Shown piece by piece: positions 8,280 to 17,030 of a stretch of DNA of 64,000 nt (the first letter of the stretch is position 1; each line of letters starts with the position of its first letter). The notes under the pieces were generated by a model, which saw only the letters and a program-made list of their open reading frames with translations, was not told where the DNA came from and made no database searches. Both the position numbers and the translations under genes were made by a program. This DNA comes from Rugosimonospora africana (lineage in GTDB: Bacteria; Actinomycetota; Actinomycetes; Mycobacteriales; Micromonosporaceae), in assembly GCF_016862975.1 (NCBI RefSeq), contig NZ_BONZ01000038.1:1-64000 (forward strand), read 5' to 3'.

Positions 8280-9977
8280 TCACACTTCCTTCGCTCGGGA
8301 GGCACCCCGGCCGGCGCCGAGCCGCCCGGCCTCGGTCCGGGCCGGTGCCCGGCGCTCGGCGATCCTGCCCAGCCCGCTCACCTTCGGCGACAGGAACGCC
8401 TTGGTGTTGGCGAACAGCGTCATCACCGGATGGCGGAAGAGGAACACGACGACGAGGTCGAGCGTGGTCGCCATGCCGAGCGCGAACGCGAAACCCTTCA
8501 CCGTGCCGACCGAGACCAGGTACAGCACGATCGCGGCGAGGATGGTGATGACGTTCGCGGACACGATGGTGCGCCGGGCCCGCGCCCACGCCCGGGGTAC
8601 CGCGCTGCGCGGGCCGCGGCCTTCGCGTATCTCGTCCTTGAGCCGCTCGAAGTAGATGACGAACGAGTCGGCGGCCACGCCGAGCGACACGATGAAGCCG
8701 GCGATGCCGGCGAGGGTCAGCGTGAAGCCGATCTGCCGCCCGAGCACCACCAGGAAGCCGTAGACCAGCGCGGCGGACAGGCCGAGACTGAGCACGATGA
8801 CGGTACCCAGCAGCCGGTAGTAGAAGAACGAGTACAGCACCACGAGCAGCATGCCCAGCCCGGCCGCGAGCAGGCCGGCGCGCAGTTGGTTGCGGCCGAT
8901 CGACGCGGAGATGCTCTGCGCCTGGCTCTGCTGGAACGTCAGCGGCAGCGCGCCGAACTTCAACTGGTCGGCCAGCAGGTTGGCCTGGCTCTGCGAGAAC
9001 CCGCCGGTGATCTGCGCGTCACCGGTGATGACGCCTTGGATCGCGGGCGCCGAGACGACCTGGTTGTCGAGCACCACCGCGACCTGTTGCTGTGCGCCGT
9101 TGTCGTACGCCTGCTCGCTCAGGCTGGTCCACTTGTCCTGCCCGGAGCCGGTGAACGACAGGTTCACCACCCAGGCGCCGGTCTGCGGGTCGGTGGCGGC
9201 CTGCGCGTTCGCGACGTCGGTGCCGAGCACCTTCGCGGAGTCCAGCAGGTACTTCGTGGACTGGTCGCAGGCGACCGCCTGGGTACCCGCCTGCTGGATC
9301 GAACCGGCGGCCCGCTTGTCGAGCTGGTCGCACGTGATGTACGGGACGTTGAACGCCACCTCCGGTGGCAGCACCGCCACCTCGGCCGGGGACAGCGAGG
9401 CGAACGGTTGCAGGGCCGCGACGCTGGCCGGATCGCCGCTGGCGTCCGCTGGCCCGGTCAGCGCCTGCGCCGCCGGGTACGCCGCGCCCAGCTTCTTCTC
9501 CACAGTGGACAGTGGCACGGTACCGGTGGTGGACGTGCCGGCCGGCGTCGTACCGCCGGCGGGCGGCGCCACCCCGGGCGTCTGGTCGAGTACCTCGCGG
9601 AAGCGCAGCTGCGCCGGTACGCCGATCTGCTTGATGTCGTCGTTGGACTGGCCGGGCACCGACACCACGACGTCCCGGTCGCCCTGGGTCACCACCTGCG
9701 CCTCGCTCACGCCGAGCCCGTTGACCCGGCTGGAGATGATGCGTCGCGCCTCCTCCAGCCGCCCGGCGTCCGGCGCCTTGCCGTCCGGCGTACTGGCGGA
9801 CAGCGTGACCTGGGTCCCGCCGATCAGGTCGAGCCCGAGCTTGGGTGCCAGCCGCTGGCGCAGGCTCGAGTCGCCCTTCACCCCGGCGAAGAACACCAGG
9901 GACGCGAGGACCAGGAACACCAGCCCGAGTACGGCCAGCGGTCGTCCCGGATGGGGACGTCCGCGAGAGGGTGCCAC
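8280..9977 (-). CDS. secD: Protein translocase subunit SecD
   Basis: A 565-residue partner of SecF. One N-terminal helix (about residues 11-30) is followed by KLGLDLIGGTQVTLSAS, the SecD/SecF signature. A large extracytoplasmic region contains a Gly/Thr/Pro-rich insert near residues 130-165. The C-terminal five-helix domain has AGLLAAGLGMLLVVLY and GIAGFIVSLGVAADSFVIYF with the conserved Asp. GTG 9977 was chosen because GAAGGAG lies about 10 nt upstream; the longer frame to 10043 lacks support. No yajC precedes it, unlike most actinobacterial secDF loci. Confidence 0.96.
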   Translation of the reverse strand: MAPSRGRPHPGRPLAVLGLVFLVLASLVFFAGVKGDSSLRQRLAPKLGLDLIGGTQVTLSASTPDGKAPDAGRLEEARRIISSRVNGLGVSEAQVVTQGDRDVVVSVPGQSNDDIKQIGVPAQLRFREVLDQTPGVAPPAGGTTPAGTSTTGTVPLSTVEKKLGAAYPAAQALTGPADASGDPASVAALQPFASLSPAEVAVLPPEVAFNVPYITCDQLDKRAAGSIQQAGTQAVACDQSTKYLLDSAKVLGTDVANAQAATDPQTGAWVVNLSFTGSGQDKWTSLSEQAYDNGAQQQVAVVLDNQVVSAPAIQGVITGDAQITGGFSQSQANLLADQLKFGALPLTFQQSQAQSISASIGRNQLRAGLLAAGLGMLLVVLYSFFYYRLLGTVIVLSLGLSAALVYGFLVVLGRQIGFTLTLAGIAGFIVSLGVAADSFVIYFERLKDEIREGRGPRSAVPRAWARARRTIVSANVITILAAIVLYLVSVGTVKGFAFALGMATTLDLVVVFLFRHPVMTLFANTKAFLSPKVSGLGRIAERRAPARTEAGRLGAGRGASRAKEV

Positions 9978-9991
9978 GATGCGCGTCTCCT

Positions 9992-10255
9992 TCACGAACT
10001 GCCGGGGCGGTCGGTCGCCTGCCGGGACACAGTGTGTGCGCACGCACCGGTGTGGTGGCGGCGCGCGGAACGGCGGAGCGGGACGGGGTCACCGTGCCGC
10101 CGGGCGGTCGGCGGCACGGTGGGCTCGGCAGGTTCGCCGTCCGGCAGCGGCCGGGCGCCACGGTCGCGCCCGGCCAGGTACGCGTACCCGAAGCAGCCGA
10201 CCATCCCGGCCACGATCACGATGCGTACCACGATGTCGGCGGTGTGGTGGGTCAC
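9992..10255 (-). CDS. Small single-pass membrane protein (tentative)
   Basis: This frame encodes about 87 residues from a GTG at 10255 and ends 14 nt before secD. It contains one convincing membrane helix (IVVRIVIVAGMVGCFGYAYL) followed by an Arg/Pro-rich hydrophilic tail. It occupies the place where yajC would normally lie but does not resemble YajC, which has a longer acidic C-terminal domain. There is no good ribosome-binding site, so it may be a chance frame in GC-rich DNA. Confidence 0.4.
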   Translation of the reverse strand: MTHHTADIVVRIVIVAGMVGCFGYAYLAGRDRGARPLPDGEPAEPTVPPTARRHGDPVPLRRSARRHHTGACAHTVSRQATDRPGSS

Positions 10256-10493
10256 CGAGTCACCGCACAGGTGGTTCGGCCGCCCAGGGCGCGCCGGCCG
10301 CACGCGACGCGCTTCCGGGCGGTGACGTTGTCGGGGTTCCCGGCCGCACGGGCTCGGGCGATCGAGGACATAGTTCTTCCGGAGAGGAGGGTGAGGCAGC
10401 GTGAACCGGCCTCCGGCGCGGAGGCGGACGGGTCGAGGTGAGTGGGCGGCGCGGCGGCCTAGGTCGGCTGGTCCCGGTTGTCAGACGGCGCCG

Positions 10494-10550
10494 CGGTCGC
10501 GAGCACCGGCACCGAGGTCACAGACACCCCGGTGCCGGTGCTCGCGACCG
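10494..10550. repeat. Perfect 21-bp inverted repeat, 15-nt loop
   Basis: Positions 10494-10514 and 10530-10550 are exact reverse complements, with core GAGCACCGGCACCG / CGGTGCCGGTGCTC. The predicted stem is far longer than a usual terminator and has no T-run. It lies about 240 bp upstream of the secD-side genes and 340 bp before the zinc-ribbon gene. Confidence 0.85.
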
Positions 10551-10742
10551 TGCCGGAGTCCGCCCGCGACGCGGCACCGGCCGGGGGCGGTTGCGCCGCC
10601 GGCTGGCACCCGCGATGTGGGCGGCCCTCACTGGTCACCGGGCAATTGAAGCGCCCGCGATTCGGCGCGTCCAGGCTCGAAGCCGCTTCTTGACGGCATT
10701 TCGACGTCAAAGCAACGCGGCCCCGACGGCGGGGCGGCGGCG

Positions 10743-10806
10743 CCGACCGCGGAGCCGGCGGGACCGACCGCGGAGCCGGCGGGACCGACCGCGGAGCCCG
10801 GCGGGA
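10743..10806. repeat. Three tandem 21-bp repeats
   Basis: Three head-to-tail copies of a 21-bp unit containing CCGACCGCGGAGCCGGCGG; the third has one extra C. They lie in the non-coding stretch before the zinc-ribbon gene. Confidence 0.8.
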
Positions 10807-10886
10807 CCGGGCGGCTCGCGCGGACGGCGGGGCGGTGTGAGTGGGCCCGGTACCGGCGGCATCCGCCGATCCGTCATGCTGGCGTC

Positions 10887-11459
10887 GTGGACGGGATCAG
10901 GCCGGAGTGGCGCAGTACCACCCTGGCCCGGGTCATCGACCGACTCGAAACGGAACTCGCCCGCGCGTGGGCCGACCTACTGACCGACCAGCGCATCGCC
11001 GCCGGCTCGCCGGACGAGACCGCGCTGTGCTGGTTGGTGGTCGAGGATCCCGCCGCGCACGACTGGCGGGTCGTCGACGCGGCGCTGGACCGCCTGTCCT
11101 GCGCCGACTGCGGCCACATTCTCACCAGGGGGCCGGCCGCCTGCGAACGGTGCGGCTTCCACCACAACATGCGCTTCGGGGCGCGGGAGGTCGATCGGGC
11201 CGGCGTTCCGCCCGGCAACGAGCACGCCATCCGCGTCGCCTTCGCTGTCGCCCGCGCTCGTGCCCGGTACTCGCCGCGGGCACGGGTCGGCTACGAACTC
11301 GTGCTTCCCGCGCTCGTCGCCGGTGCCCTGCCGACGACTCCACAGGCCCAGGCCGCGAAAGCCCTGATCAACAAACTGACACCCGAGGAATGCGACCGGG
11401 TGACGACCCTCACCGAGGTCGAACGGCTCGCGCACGGCCGCCGAGCGGGCAGCCGCTGA
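10887..11459 (+). CDS. Zinc-ribbon protein of unknown function
   Basis: A 190-residue soluble protein that I do not recognise. The N-terminal third is helical (TLARVIDRLETELARAWADL). The middle carries a four-cysteine zinc ribbon: CADC at about residues 72-75 and CERC at about 86-89, followed by GFHHNMRFGAR. The C-terminal part is helical and ends with a small EECDRVTTLTEVERL segment. No enzymatic motif is visible. The GTG at 10887 follows a CATGCT hexamer by 6 nt, which fits a leaderless transcript. It converges on msrA across a hairpin. Confidence 0.7.
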   Translation: MDGIRPEWRSTTLARVIDRLETELARAWADLLTDQRIAAGSPDETALCWLVVEDPAAHDWRVVDAALDRLSCADCGHILTRGPAACERCGFHHNMRFGAREVDRAGVPPGNEHAIRVAFAVARARARYSPRARVGYELVLPALVAGALPTTPQAQAAKALINKLTPEECDRVTTLTEVERLAHGRRAGSR

Positions 11460-11564
11460 AAGGGCGGTCGCCGAAAGGGTGGCCGGCGAGAGGGTGGGAG
11501 CCGAGCGCGCGGCCGGCGACGGCAGCACCGCGCCGGCAGAGACGCGACGGCCCAGCAGAGACGC

Positions 11565-11594
11565 GGCTTCCCGGCCGCGTGCGGTCGGGAAGCC
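11565..11594. terminator. Hairpin between convergent genes
   Basis: GGCTTCCCG (11565-11573) pairs with CGGGAAGCC (11586-11594), and inner CCGC/GCGG extends the stem. It ends 2 bp before the msrA stop and lies between the zinc-ribbon and msrA genes. Confidence 0.65.
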
Positions 11595-11596
11595 GG

Positions 11597-12127
11597 TCAG
11601 GCGCCGCGCTGGGCGGCGTCCGCGTTGCGCCGCGGCAGCTTCCAGTCCGGCCGGATGTAGTGGCAGGTGTAGCCCTCCGGGTAGCGCTCCAGGTAGTCCT
11701 GGTGCTCGGGCTCGGCCTCCCAGAAGGGTCCCGCGGGGCTGACCTCGGTGACCACCTTGCCCGGCCACAGCCCGGACGCCTCCACGTCGGCGATCGTGTC
11801 CTCCGCGACCCGGCGCTGCTCGTCGTCGGCGTAGAAGATGGCCGACCGGTAGCTGAGCCCGATGTCGTTGCCCTGGCGGTTCTTCGTGGTCGGGTCATGG
11901 ATCTGGAAGAAGAACTCGAGCAGGTCGCGGTATGACACCTTGGTGGAGTCGAACGTGATCTCGATGGCCTCGGCGTGGGTGCCGTGGTTGCGGTAGGTCG
12001 CGTTCGGTACGTCACCACCGGTGTATCCGACCCGGGTGGCCAGCACACCGGGCCGCTTGCGGATGAGGTCCTGCATCCCCCAGAAGCAGCCTCCGGCGAG
12101 GATCGCCTTCTCGGTCGTGTCAGCCAT
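11597..12127 (-). CDS. msrA: Peptide methionine-S-sulfoxide reductase MsrA
   Basis: A 176-residue thiol enzyme that reduces the S-epimer of methionine sulfoxide in oxidised proteins. The catalytic signature [13 protein letters not shown] is at residues 12-24, with its Cys at about 14. Further conserved parts are [20 protein letters not shown] and [10 protein letters not shown]. Length is typical. ATG 12127 overlaps the end of msrB by 8 bp, so the two are co-translated and repair both epimers. A resolving Cys lies in [12 protein letters not shown]. Confidence 0.97.
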   Translation of the reverse strand: MADTTEKAILAGGCFWGMQDLIRKRPGVLATRVGYTGGDVPNATYRNHGTHAEAIEITFDSTKVSYRDLLEFFFQIHDPTTKNRQGNDIGLSYRSAIFYADDEQRRVAEDTIADVEASGLWPGKVVTEVSPAGPFWEAEPEHQDYLERYPEGYTCHYIRPDWKLPRRNADAAQRGA

Positions 12128-12587
12128 GGCCGCGCTCCCCTGCCTGGTCGAATAGTCCGCGGTACTCACCATAGCCCTCACGTTCGAGGTCGCCCACCGG
12201 GACGAAGCGCAGCGCGGCGGAGTTCATGCAGTACCGCAACCCGCCCTTCTCCGGCGGCCCGTCGTCGAACACGTGACCGAGGTGGCTGTCCCCGTGCGTG
12301 GACCGGACCTCGGTGCGCACCATGCCCAGCGCCGAATCCTGCACCTCGACCACGTTCTGCGGTTCGATCGGGGTGGTGAAGCTCGGCCAGCCGGTACCGC
12401 TGTCGAACTTGTCGCTCGACGCGAACAGCGGCTCGCCGGACACGACGTCGACGTAGATGCCCGGGTCCTTCTTGTCCCAGTAGGCGTTGTTGAAGGCGGG
12501 CTCGGTGCCCGACTCCTGAGTCACCCGGTACTGGTCCGGAGTCAGCCGGGAGACGGCCTCCGGATCCTTGCGATACTCCTTACCCAC
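12120..12587 (-). CDS. msrB: Peptide methionine-R-sulfoxide reductase MsrB
   Basis: A 155-residue enzyme that reduces the R-epimer of methionine sulfoxide. The active-site Cys lies in [14 protein letters not shown], with the upstream family motifs [10 protein letters not shown] and [10 protein letters not shown]. The two CxxC pairs of zinc-binding MsrBs are missing ([17 protein letters not shown]), so this is the zinc-free form. GTG 12587 was chosen because GGAGG lies 10 nt upstream. It is first in the msrB-msrA operon. Confidence 0.95.
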   Translation of the reverse strand: MGKEYRKDPEAVSRLTPDQYRVTQESGTEPAFNNAYWDKKDPGIYVDVVSGEPLFASSDKFDSGTGWPSFTTPIEPQNVVEVQDSALGMVRTEVRSTHGDSHLGHVFDDGPPEKGGLRYCMNSAALRFVPVGDLEREGYGEYRGLFDQAGERGHG

Positions 12588-12823
12588 CGCCGTCGCTCCT
12601 CCCAAATCGCATACGGACATCGGGGACGGGGCTTCACACAGCCGGCACGCGGCAAGGAACCGGGCCGGTGTGGTGGGGGATGCGGAAACGAGTCCGGCGC
12701 CGTGGCGCCGATCCCCTCCATTGTCGCACCGGGAGCGGAGGTACCGCTCGACTTCGGCGGTAAACCACGGGTTGTGCGCCGTCCGGTTCCGGCCGGCCGC
12801 TCAGGGCCGGCGCCGCCGCCGGG

Positions 12824-13564
12824 CTACCGCACGGCTTTGCCCGCGGCGTCCCAGTTGGCGTGCAGCCGGTCCAGATAGGACTGTGCCACCGCGCCGGGCC
12901 TGGCGCCGTCGGCGAACTCCGCCATGCTGCCACCTCCGGCGTTGTAGCCCAGGGCGAGCAGTTCGTCTTTCGTGTACCTGGCGGGCCAGTGCCGCGGCAG
13001 GTCGGTGGCCAGGTCGTGCAGGTACCAGGCGGCCGCCTCGATGGCGAGGCCCGGATCGTCGGGCAGCTCCGTCCAGTCCCGGTCGGCGAAGTCCCGGCCC
13101 CGCTTGGCGTCGTCGAACGCGGCCCGGTGCATGTTGGCGATCCCGAACGCGGCGTTGGGGTCGATCTTCTGCCAGGCCCGTTCGAGGTTCGGGTCGTGCG
13201 GCTTGTACGACTCGTTGTAGAGGATCGCCATCAGCAGTTGCGCGTCGATCCCGGCCCGGCGTGCGTACGTGCGGACCTGGGCCGCGAAGGTGGCCGGCTT
13301 GTCCGGGTCCGGGCTGGCGGTGGTGCTTCCGGAGGCGGTGCTTCCGGGGCCGGTGTTTGCGGAGGCGGTGTCGCCGGACGCGGCGGAGCCGGTCGGCCGG
13401 GGCGGAGCGATCGGCTTGCCGGACCGGGCCGCCCCGGCCGATCCGGAACCCTCGGGGTGAGGGCCGCCCGCGGCACTGCCGGAGTGCGCGCACCCCGTGC
13501 CGGCGAGCACCGCCGCCGTCGCGGCCGTCACCGCCAGGGTGCGCCGCCACCCGTACCGCGTCAT
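12824..13564 (-). CDS. Secreted lipoprotein with lysozyme-like fold
   Basis: A 246-residue lipoprotein. The signal peptide ends in a lipobox LAGTGC (Cys about residue 25). A Gly/Ser/Thr/Pro-rich linker covers residues 26-90. The C-terminal domain looks like a lytic-transglycosylase or lysozyme-like domain: LLMAILYNESYKPHD carries a candidate catalytic Glu, then AAFGIANMHRAAF and LLALGYNAGGGSM (compare the A-Y-N-A-G motif of SLT domains). It probably acts on peptidoglycan at the outer membrane face, but activity is inferred from fold motifs only. ATG 13564 follows a G-rich tract. Confidence 0.75.
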   Translation of the reverse strand: MTRYGWRRTLAVTAATAAVLAGTGCAHSGSAAGGPHPEGSGSAGAARSGKPIAPPRPTGSAASGDTASANTGPGSTASGSTTASPDPDKPATFAAQVRTYARRAGIDAQLLMAILYNESYKPHDPNLERAWQKIDPNAAFGIANMHRAAFDDAKRGRDFADRDWTELPDDPGLAIEAAAWYLHDLATDLPRHWPARYTKDELLALGYNAGGGSMAEFADGARPGAVAQSYLDRLHANWDAAGKAVR

Positions 13565-13656
13565 GCCGCTCACCCCCCGCCGGTCCGCCGTCGCCGTACC
13601 GGGCCATGGTATGCGCCGGGCACACCCGGGCAGGCGAGGTTGCCCGGTACCCGGCC

Positions 13657-16137
13657 CTACTCGGCGCGCAACGCGTTCGCCACCCGGGTCCGCGCCGCCC
13701 ATCCGGCCGGTACCAGCGCCCCGGCGGCGGCCAGGACGGCCCCGGCGGCGCCCAGCGCGACAAGCTCGGCCACGCCGTACACCGCGACGATCGCGCCGGG
13801 CAGGTCGGTACCGGCGGCACGGCCCATCACCGGCAGGATCCAGTGATGCAGCGCCACCCCGGCCGGTGCCGCGAGCACCCCGGCGACGAGCCCGAGGCCC
13901 ACCATCGAGCTGACCACCATCGCGCGCAACTGCCCCGGGGTCATCCCGAGCGCCTTGAGGACGCCGATGTCGTGGACCCGCTCCCGGGTGTTGAGCACGA
14001 CGGTGTTGAGCACCCCGAGCGCGGCGACCCCGCACAGCAGGACGGTGAGCGTCGCGATGAGCGCGTCGAGGATGATGAACGTGCGGTTGTCGTTGTCCTG
14101 CGTGCGTTCCTCGACGTAGACGCCCTCGTCCGGTGAGAATCTCCGCTGGAGCGTCTCGGCCCACCGGGCGGAGTCCCGCCCCGGGTCCAGCCCGACCTCG
14201 AACCGTTGCGGGGTGGTCTGCCCGGCCACCGGGCCCATGGTGGTGGCGCCGGCGACCAGGTCGTACGCGGTCTGGCCGTCGAGGAACGAGCCGACGATCG
14301 TGACGGCGCGCTGCCCCGCGTCGCCGGCCAGGGTGACCCGGTCACCGACCCGGTGCCCGGTCTGGCGCAGCAGGTACGAGGAGGCGACCACCTCGTCCGC
14401 GGCGTGGTACCAGCGGCCGGAGACCATCGGGAACCCGGCCCAGCTGGCGTCGGCGTCGTAGGTCTGCACGGTCACCGCCGCACTGATCCCGGCGAGGTGG
14501 GCGCTGACGTCGGTCTCCCCGGCGACGTGCGCGGTACCGGGCTGGGCGGCGATGGTGGCCCGCACCTCCGCCGGGTCGGCGGTGCCCGCCGGGACCGGGC
14601 CGGTAGCCGGGCCGGTCGCCGGAGCCGGGCCCCCGGTCGACGGGGCCGGACCGGCAGTCGACGAGGCCGGACCGGCAGTCGACGGGCCCGGACCCGGTCC
14701 GGTGCGCTCGACGTGCTTGCCGCCCGACTGCGCCAACTGGACCACAACCGGTACGGCGTCGACCCGGGTGAATCCGCTGTGCACCCGGTGCAGCGACGCG
14801 GTGAGCCCGACCGCGAACACCAGGGTGCCCGCGCCGAGCAGGACCGCGACGACGGTACCCGCCGCCCGTGCCGGCCGGGCCAGCGGCATGCCCAGCCCGA
14901 ACGCCAGCGCCCGCGGCAGCCGGGCCGCGGCCAGCAGCCGGCGCACCCGGAACCCCCGTCCGGAGCGCGGGGCGCGGCCGGTGCTGATCGCCTCGTTCGC
15001 CGGCAGCCGCCCGGCACGCAGCGCCGGGCCCAGCGCCGCGACGGCCACCAACAGCGGCGCGCCGGCGGCGACCGCGACCAGCACCGACACCGGTACGCCG
15101 CCGACGTTGGCCGGCAGGTTGTAGGCGCGCTCGGTCTGGCCCAGCAGCGGTACCGCGAGCGCGAGGCCGGCCCCGATCCCGGCCGCGCAGCCGACCAGGG
15201 CCGGCACCGTGACCTGGGCGACGTAGGCGGCCACCACCTGGCGGGGGGTGAAGCCGAGCGTCTTGAGCACCCCGATGGTCCGCATGCCCGAGACCACGGC
15301 GCCGTTGACGATGTTCGCGGTGATCAGCACCGAGAGGATCAGGCCGAGGACCGCGAACGCGGTGACGAACGGAACGAACGCCGAGATCGACCGGTTCGCC
15401 GCCTGGCGGACGGCCAGCCAGCTCGCCGAGCCGGCGACCGCGCCGGGCGGCAGCGCGGCGGTGACCGTGGCGAGGTCGGCCGCCATCGTCCCGGTGGTGC
15501 CGGCGGAGGCGAACCGGTAGAGCATCTGCCGGGAGGTGGTGGCGCCGGCCGCGTGCAGCACGTCGGCCTGCGTGGGCCACACCCACCCGTCGGCGGTACC
15601 GGTGATGGAGTCGGCGATGCCGACCAGCCGCACGGTCGGATCGCCGGGCAGGTTCAGGGTCACCTCGGTGCCCAGGTTCGCCGGGTCGGCCAGCGGGCCG
15701 GCGAACGCGCGGGACAGCACCAACTGCCCGGGTCCGGTGAGCCAGTGCCCGCTGTCGAGGCTGAGCCGGTCGACCGCCCCGTCCCGCGCCGACCGGCCGG
15801 CGATCGTGCCGGTACCCAGCATCACGCTCCAGGCGCTTCCGTCGCCGGTACTCGCCGACGCGACCACCTCGTCGAACGGCCCGGCGGCTGCGGTCACCCC
15901 GGCGGTGTGCGCGGTGGCCGCCAGGTCGCCGGCCGGGACGCCGGGCGCGGCGGTGACGCTCAGCTGCGCGCCGGCGGCCTTCCGGAACGCGGTGTCGAAC
16001 GGGGCGTGCGACACGGCCAGCAGCCCGAGCGCGACCACGCAGGTGGCGGCGGTGAGCAGGACGACGGCCGCGATGATGACGGTCTGGAGCTTCCGGCGGG
16101 CCACCGCCGCGCGGGCCGCCACGACGATGGCACTCAT
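13657..16137 (-). CDS. MacB/FtsX-type ABC transporter permease
   Basis: An 826-residue permease with two FtsX domains. The first helix (about residues 15-40) precedes a large extracytoplasmic domain. Three-helix FtsX blocks lie near residues 245-370 (containing SGMRTIGVLKTLGFTPRQVV) and at the C-terminus (RERVHDIGVLKALGMTPGQL). The second extracytoplasmic domain begins with a low-complexity Ser/Thr/Gly/Pro/Ala tract (about residues 475-525) built from imperfect STAGPA repeats. Such permeases couple ATP hydrolysis to export or to mechanical work on envelope substrates. The ATG overlaps the ATPase gene stop by 4 bp. Confidence 0.92.
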   Translation of the reverse strand: MSAIVVAARAAVARRKLQTVIIAAVVLLTAATCVVALGLLAVSHAPFDTAFRKAAGAQLSVTAAPGVPAGDLAATAHTAGVTAAAGPFDEVVASASTGDGSAWSVMLGTGTIAGRSARDGAVDRLSLDSGHWLTGPGQLVLSRAFAGPLADPANLGTEVTLNLPGDPTVRLVGIADSITGTADGWVWPTQADVLHAAGATTSRQMLYRFASAGTTGTMAADLATVTAALPPGAVAGSASWLAVRQAANRSISAFVPFVTAFAVLGLILSVLITANIVNGAVVSGMRTIGVLKTLGFTPRQVVAAYVAQVTVPALVGCAAGIGAGLALAVPLLGQTERAYNLPANVGGVPVSVLVAVAAGAPLLVAVAALGPALRAGRLPANEAISTGRAPRSGRGFRVRRLLAAARLPRALAFGLGMPLARPARAAGTVVAVLLGAGTLVFAVGLTASLHRVHSGFTRVDAVPVVVQLAQSGGKHVERTGPGPGPSTAGPASSTAGPAPSTGGPAPATGPATGPVPAGTADPAEVRATIAAQPGTAHVAGETDVSAHLAGISAAVTVQTYDADASWAGFPMVSGRWYHAADEVVASSYLLRQTGHRVGDRVTLAGDAGQRAVTIVGSFLDGQTAYDLVAGATTMGPVAGQTTPQRFEVGLDPGRDSARWAETLQRRFSPDEGVYVEERTQDNDNRTFIILDALIATLTVLLCGVAALGVLNTVVLNTRERVHDIGVLKALGMTPGQLRAMVVSSMVGLGLVAGVLAAPAGVALHHWILPVMGRAAGTDLPGAIVAVYGVAELVALGAAGAVLAAAGALVPAGWAARTRVANALRAE

Positions 16138-16832
16138 GAGGCCACCACCGCTCCCGCGTGGCCGCTCTCCCGTGCCGAGCCGTCCCGCATGGTGACGGTC
16201 CGGCGCGCGCAGCCGCCGGCCATCGCCGGGTCGTGGGTGACGAGCAGCAGCGTCTGCCCGTCCGCGTTGAGCTCGCGCAGCAGGTCGCACACGCCGGCCG
16301 CGGCGGCCGCGTCGATCGCCCCGGTCGGCTCGTCGGCCAGCAGCAGCGCGGGCCGGTTCATCAGCGCGCGGGCGATCGCCACCCGCTGTCGCTGGCCGCC
16401 GGACAGGCGCGCCGGGTACGCGTCGGCGTACCGCGCGATGCCCAGCGCGTCGAGCAGTTGCGCGGCGCGGGCGCGGGCCTGGGCGCCGCGCGCCCCGGTC
16501 AGCTGCGCGGGCAGCAGCACGTTGTCCCGGACCGTCAGCTCGTCGAGGAGGTGGAAGAACTGGAAGATGATGCCGATGTGCTCGCGCCGGAACCGGGCCA
16601 GGCCGCGTTCCGACAGGGTGTCCAGGCGCACCCCGGCGACCTCGACGGTGCCGCCGGTCGGCCGGTCGAGTCCGGCGATCACGTTGAGCAGGGTCGACTT
16701 CCCGCTGCCGGACGGGCCCATCACCGCCACCGCGTCGCCCGCGTGGACGGTCAGGTTCACCTTCGCGAGCGCCGGCGGGCCGGCGGAGTCGTACGTCTTG
16801 TCGATGTCGGTCAGGTGGATCACAGCGGGCAT
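16134..16832 (-). CDS. ABC transporter ATP-binding protein (MacB/LolD type)
   Basis: A 232-residue ATPase that drives the adjacent permease. Walker A is GPSGSGKST (about residues 39-47), the Q-loop is in IIFQFFHLLDEL, the ABC signature is LSGGQRQRVAIARAL and Walker B is LLLADEPTGAID. The D-loop reads AIDA rather than the common ALDS. The H-loop His is in LLVTHDPAMA. ATG 16832 is the natural start. It is the promoter-proximal gene, divergent from a two-component system that may regulate it. Confidence 0.95.
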   Translation of the reverse strand: MPAVIHLTDIDKTYDSAGPPALAKVNLTVHAGDAVAVMGPSGSGKSTLLNVIAGLDRPTGGTVEVAGVRLDTLSERGLARFRREHIGIIFQFFHLLDELTVRDNVLLPAQLTGARGAQARARAAQLLDALGIARYADAYPARLSGGQRQRVAIARALMNRPALLLADEPTGAIDAAAAAGVCDLLRELNADGQTLLLVTHDPAMAGGCARRTVTMRDGSARESGHAGAVVAS

Positions 16833-17030
16833 GGCAGCCGCCCTCCGGTCGCAGGTCAGGTGTGTGATGACCGGTGACGGTAGGCCGCCGGACCGGCGCC
16901 GGTCGTCGGGCGCGACGATGAGTGCGGGTCGGCCGTGGCGATGAATCCGCATGCCGGATGCGCCGCGCGGATGACCCGGGTACGTAACGCGGCCGATGCC
17001 GGCCGGCCCACCGCTTGCCAGAATGGGCGC

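Larger units (their letters stand above)
10256..10886. other. Gene-poor region with inverted and tandem repeats
   Basis: I find no convincing gene here. Short frames exist on both strands at 10459-10710 but mirror each other because of the inverted repeat. The stretch holds a 21-bp inverted repeat and a three-unit tandem repeat, listed separately. The base string near 10875-10880 (CATGCT) could be the -10 element of the next gene. Confidence 0.55.

Noticed and set aside
10459-10710. Two small opposing ORFs around the inverted repeat
   Set aside because: Their peptides mirror each other because of the repeat, they lack ribosome-binding sites and neither resembles a protein family.
14600-14720. 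Repeat-like tract in the ABC permease as a mobile insertion
   Set aside because: It is a degenerate in-frame Ser/Thr/Gly/Pro/Ala coding tract at a domain boundary, typical of a linker; no terminal repeats or target duplication.
16945-16959. Short inverted repeat ATCCG-N5-CGGAT between the ABC exporter and the first two-component system
   Set aside because: Five-base arms are too short to distinguish from chance in this composition.
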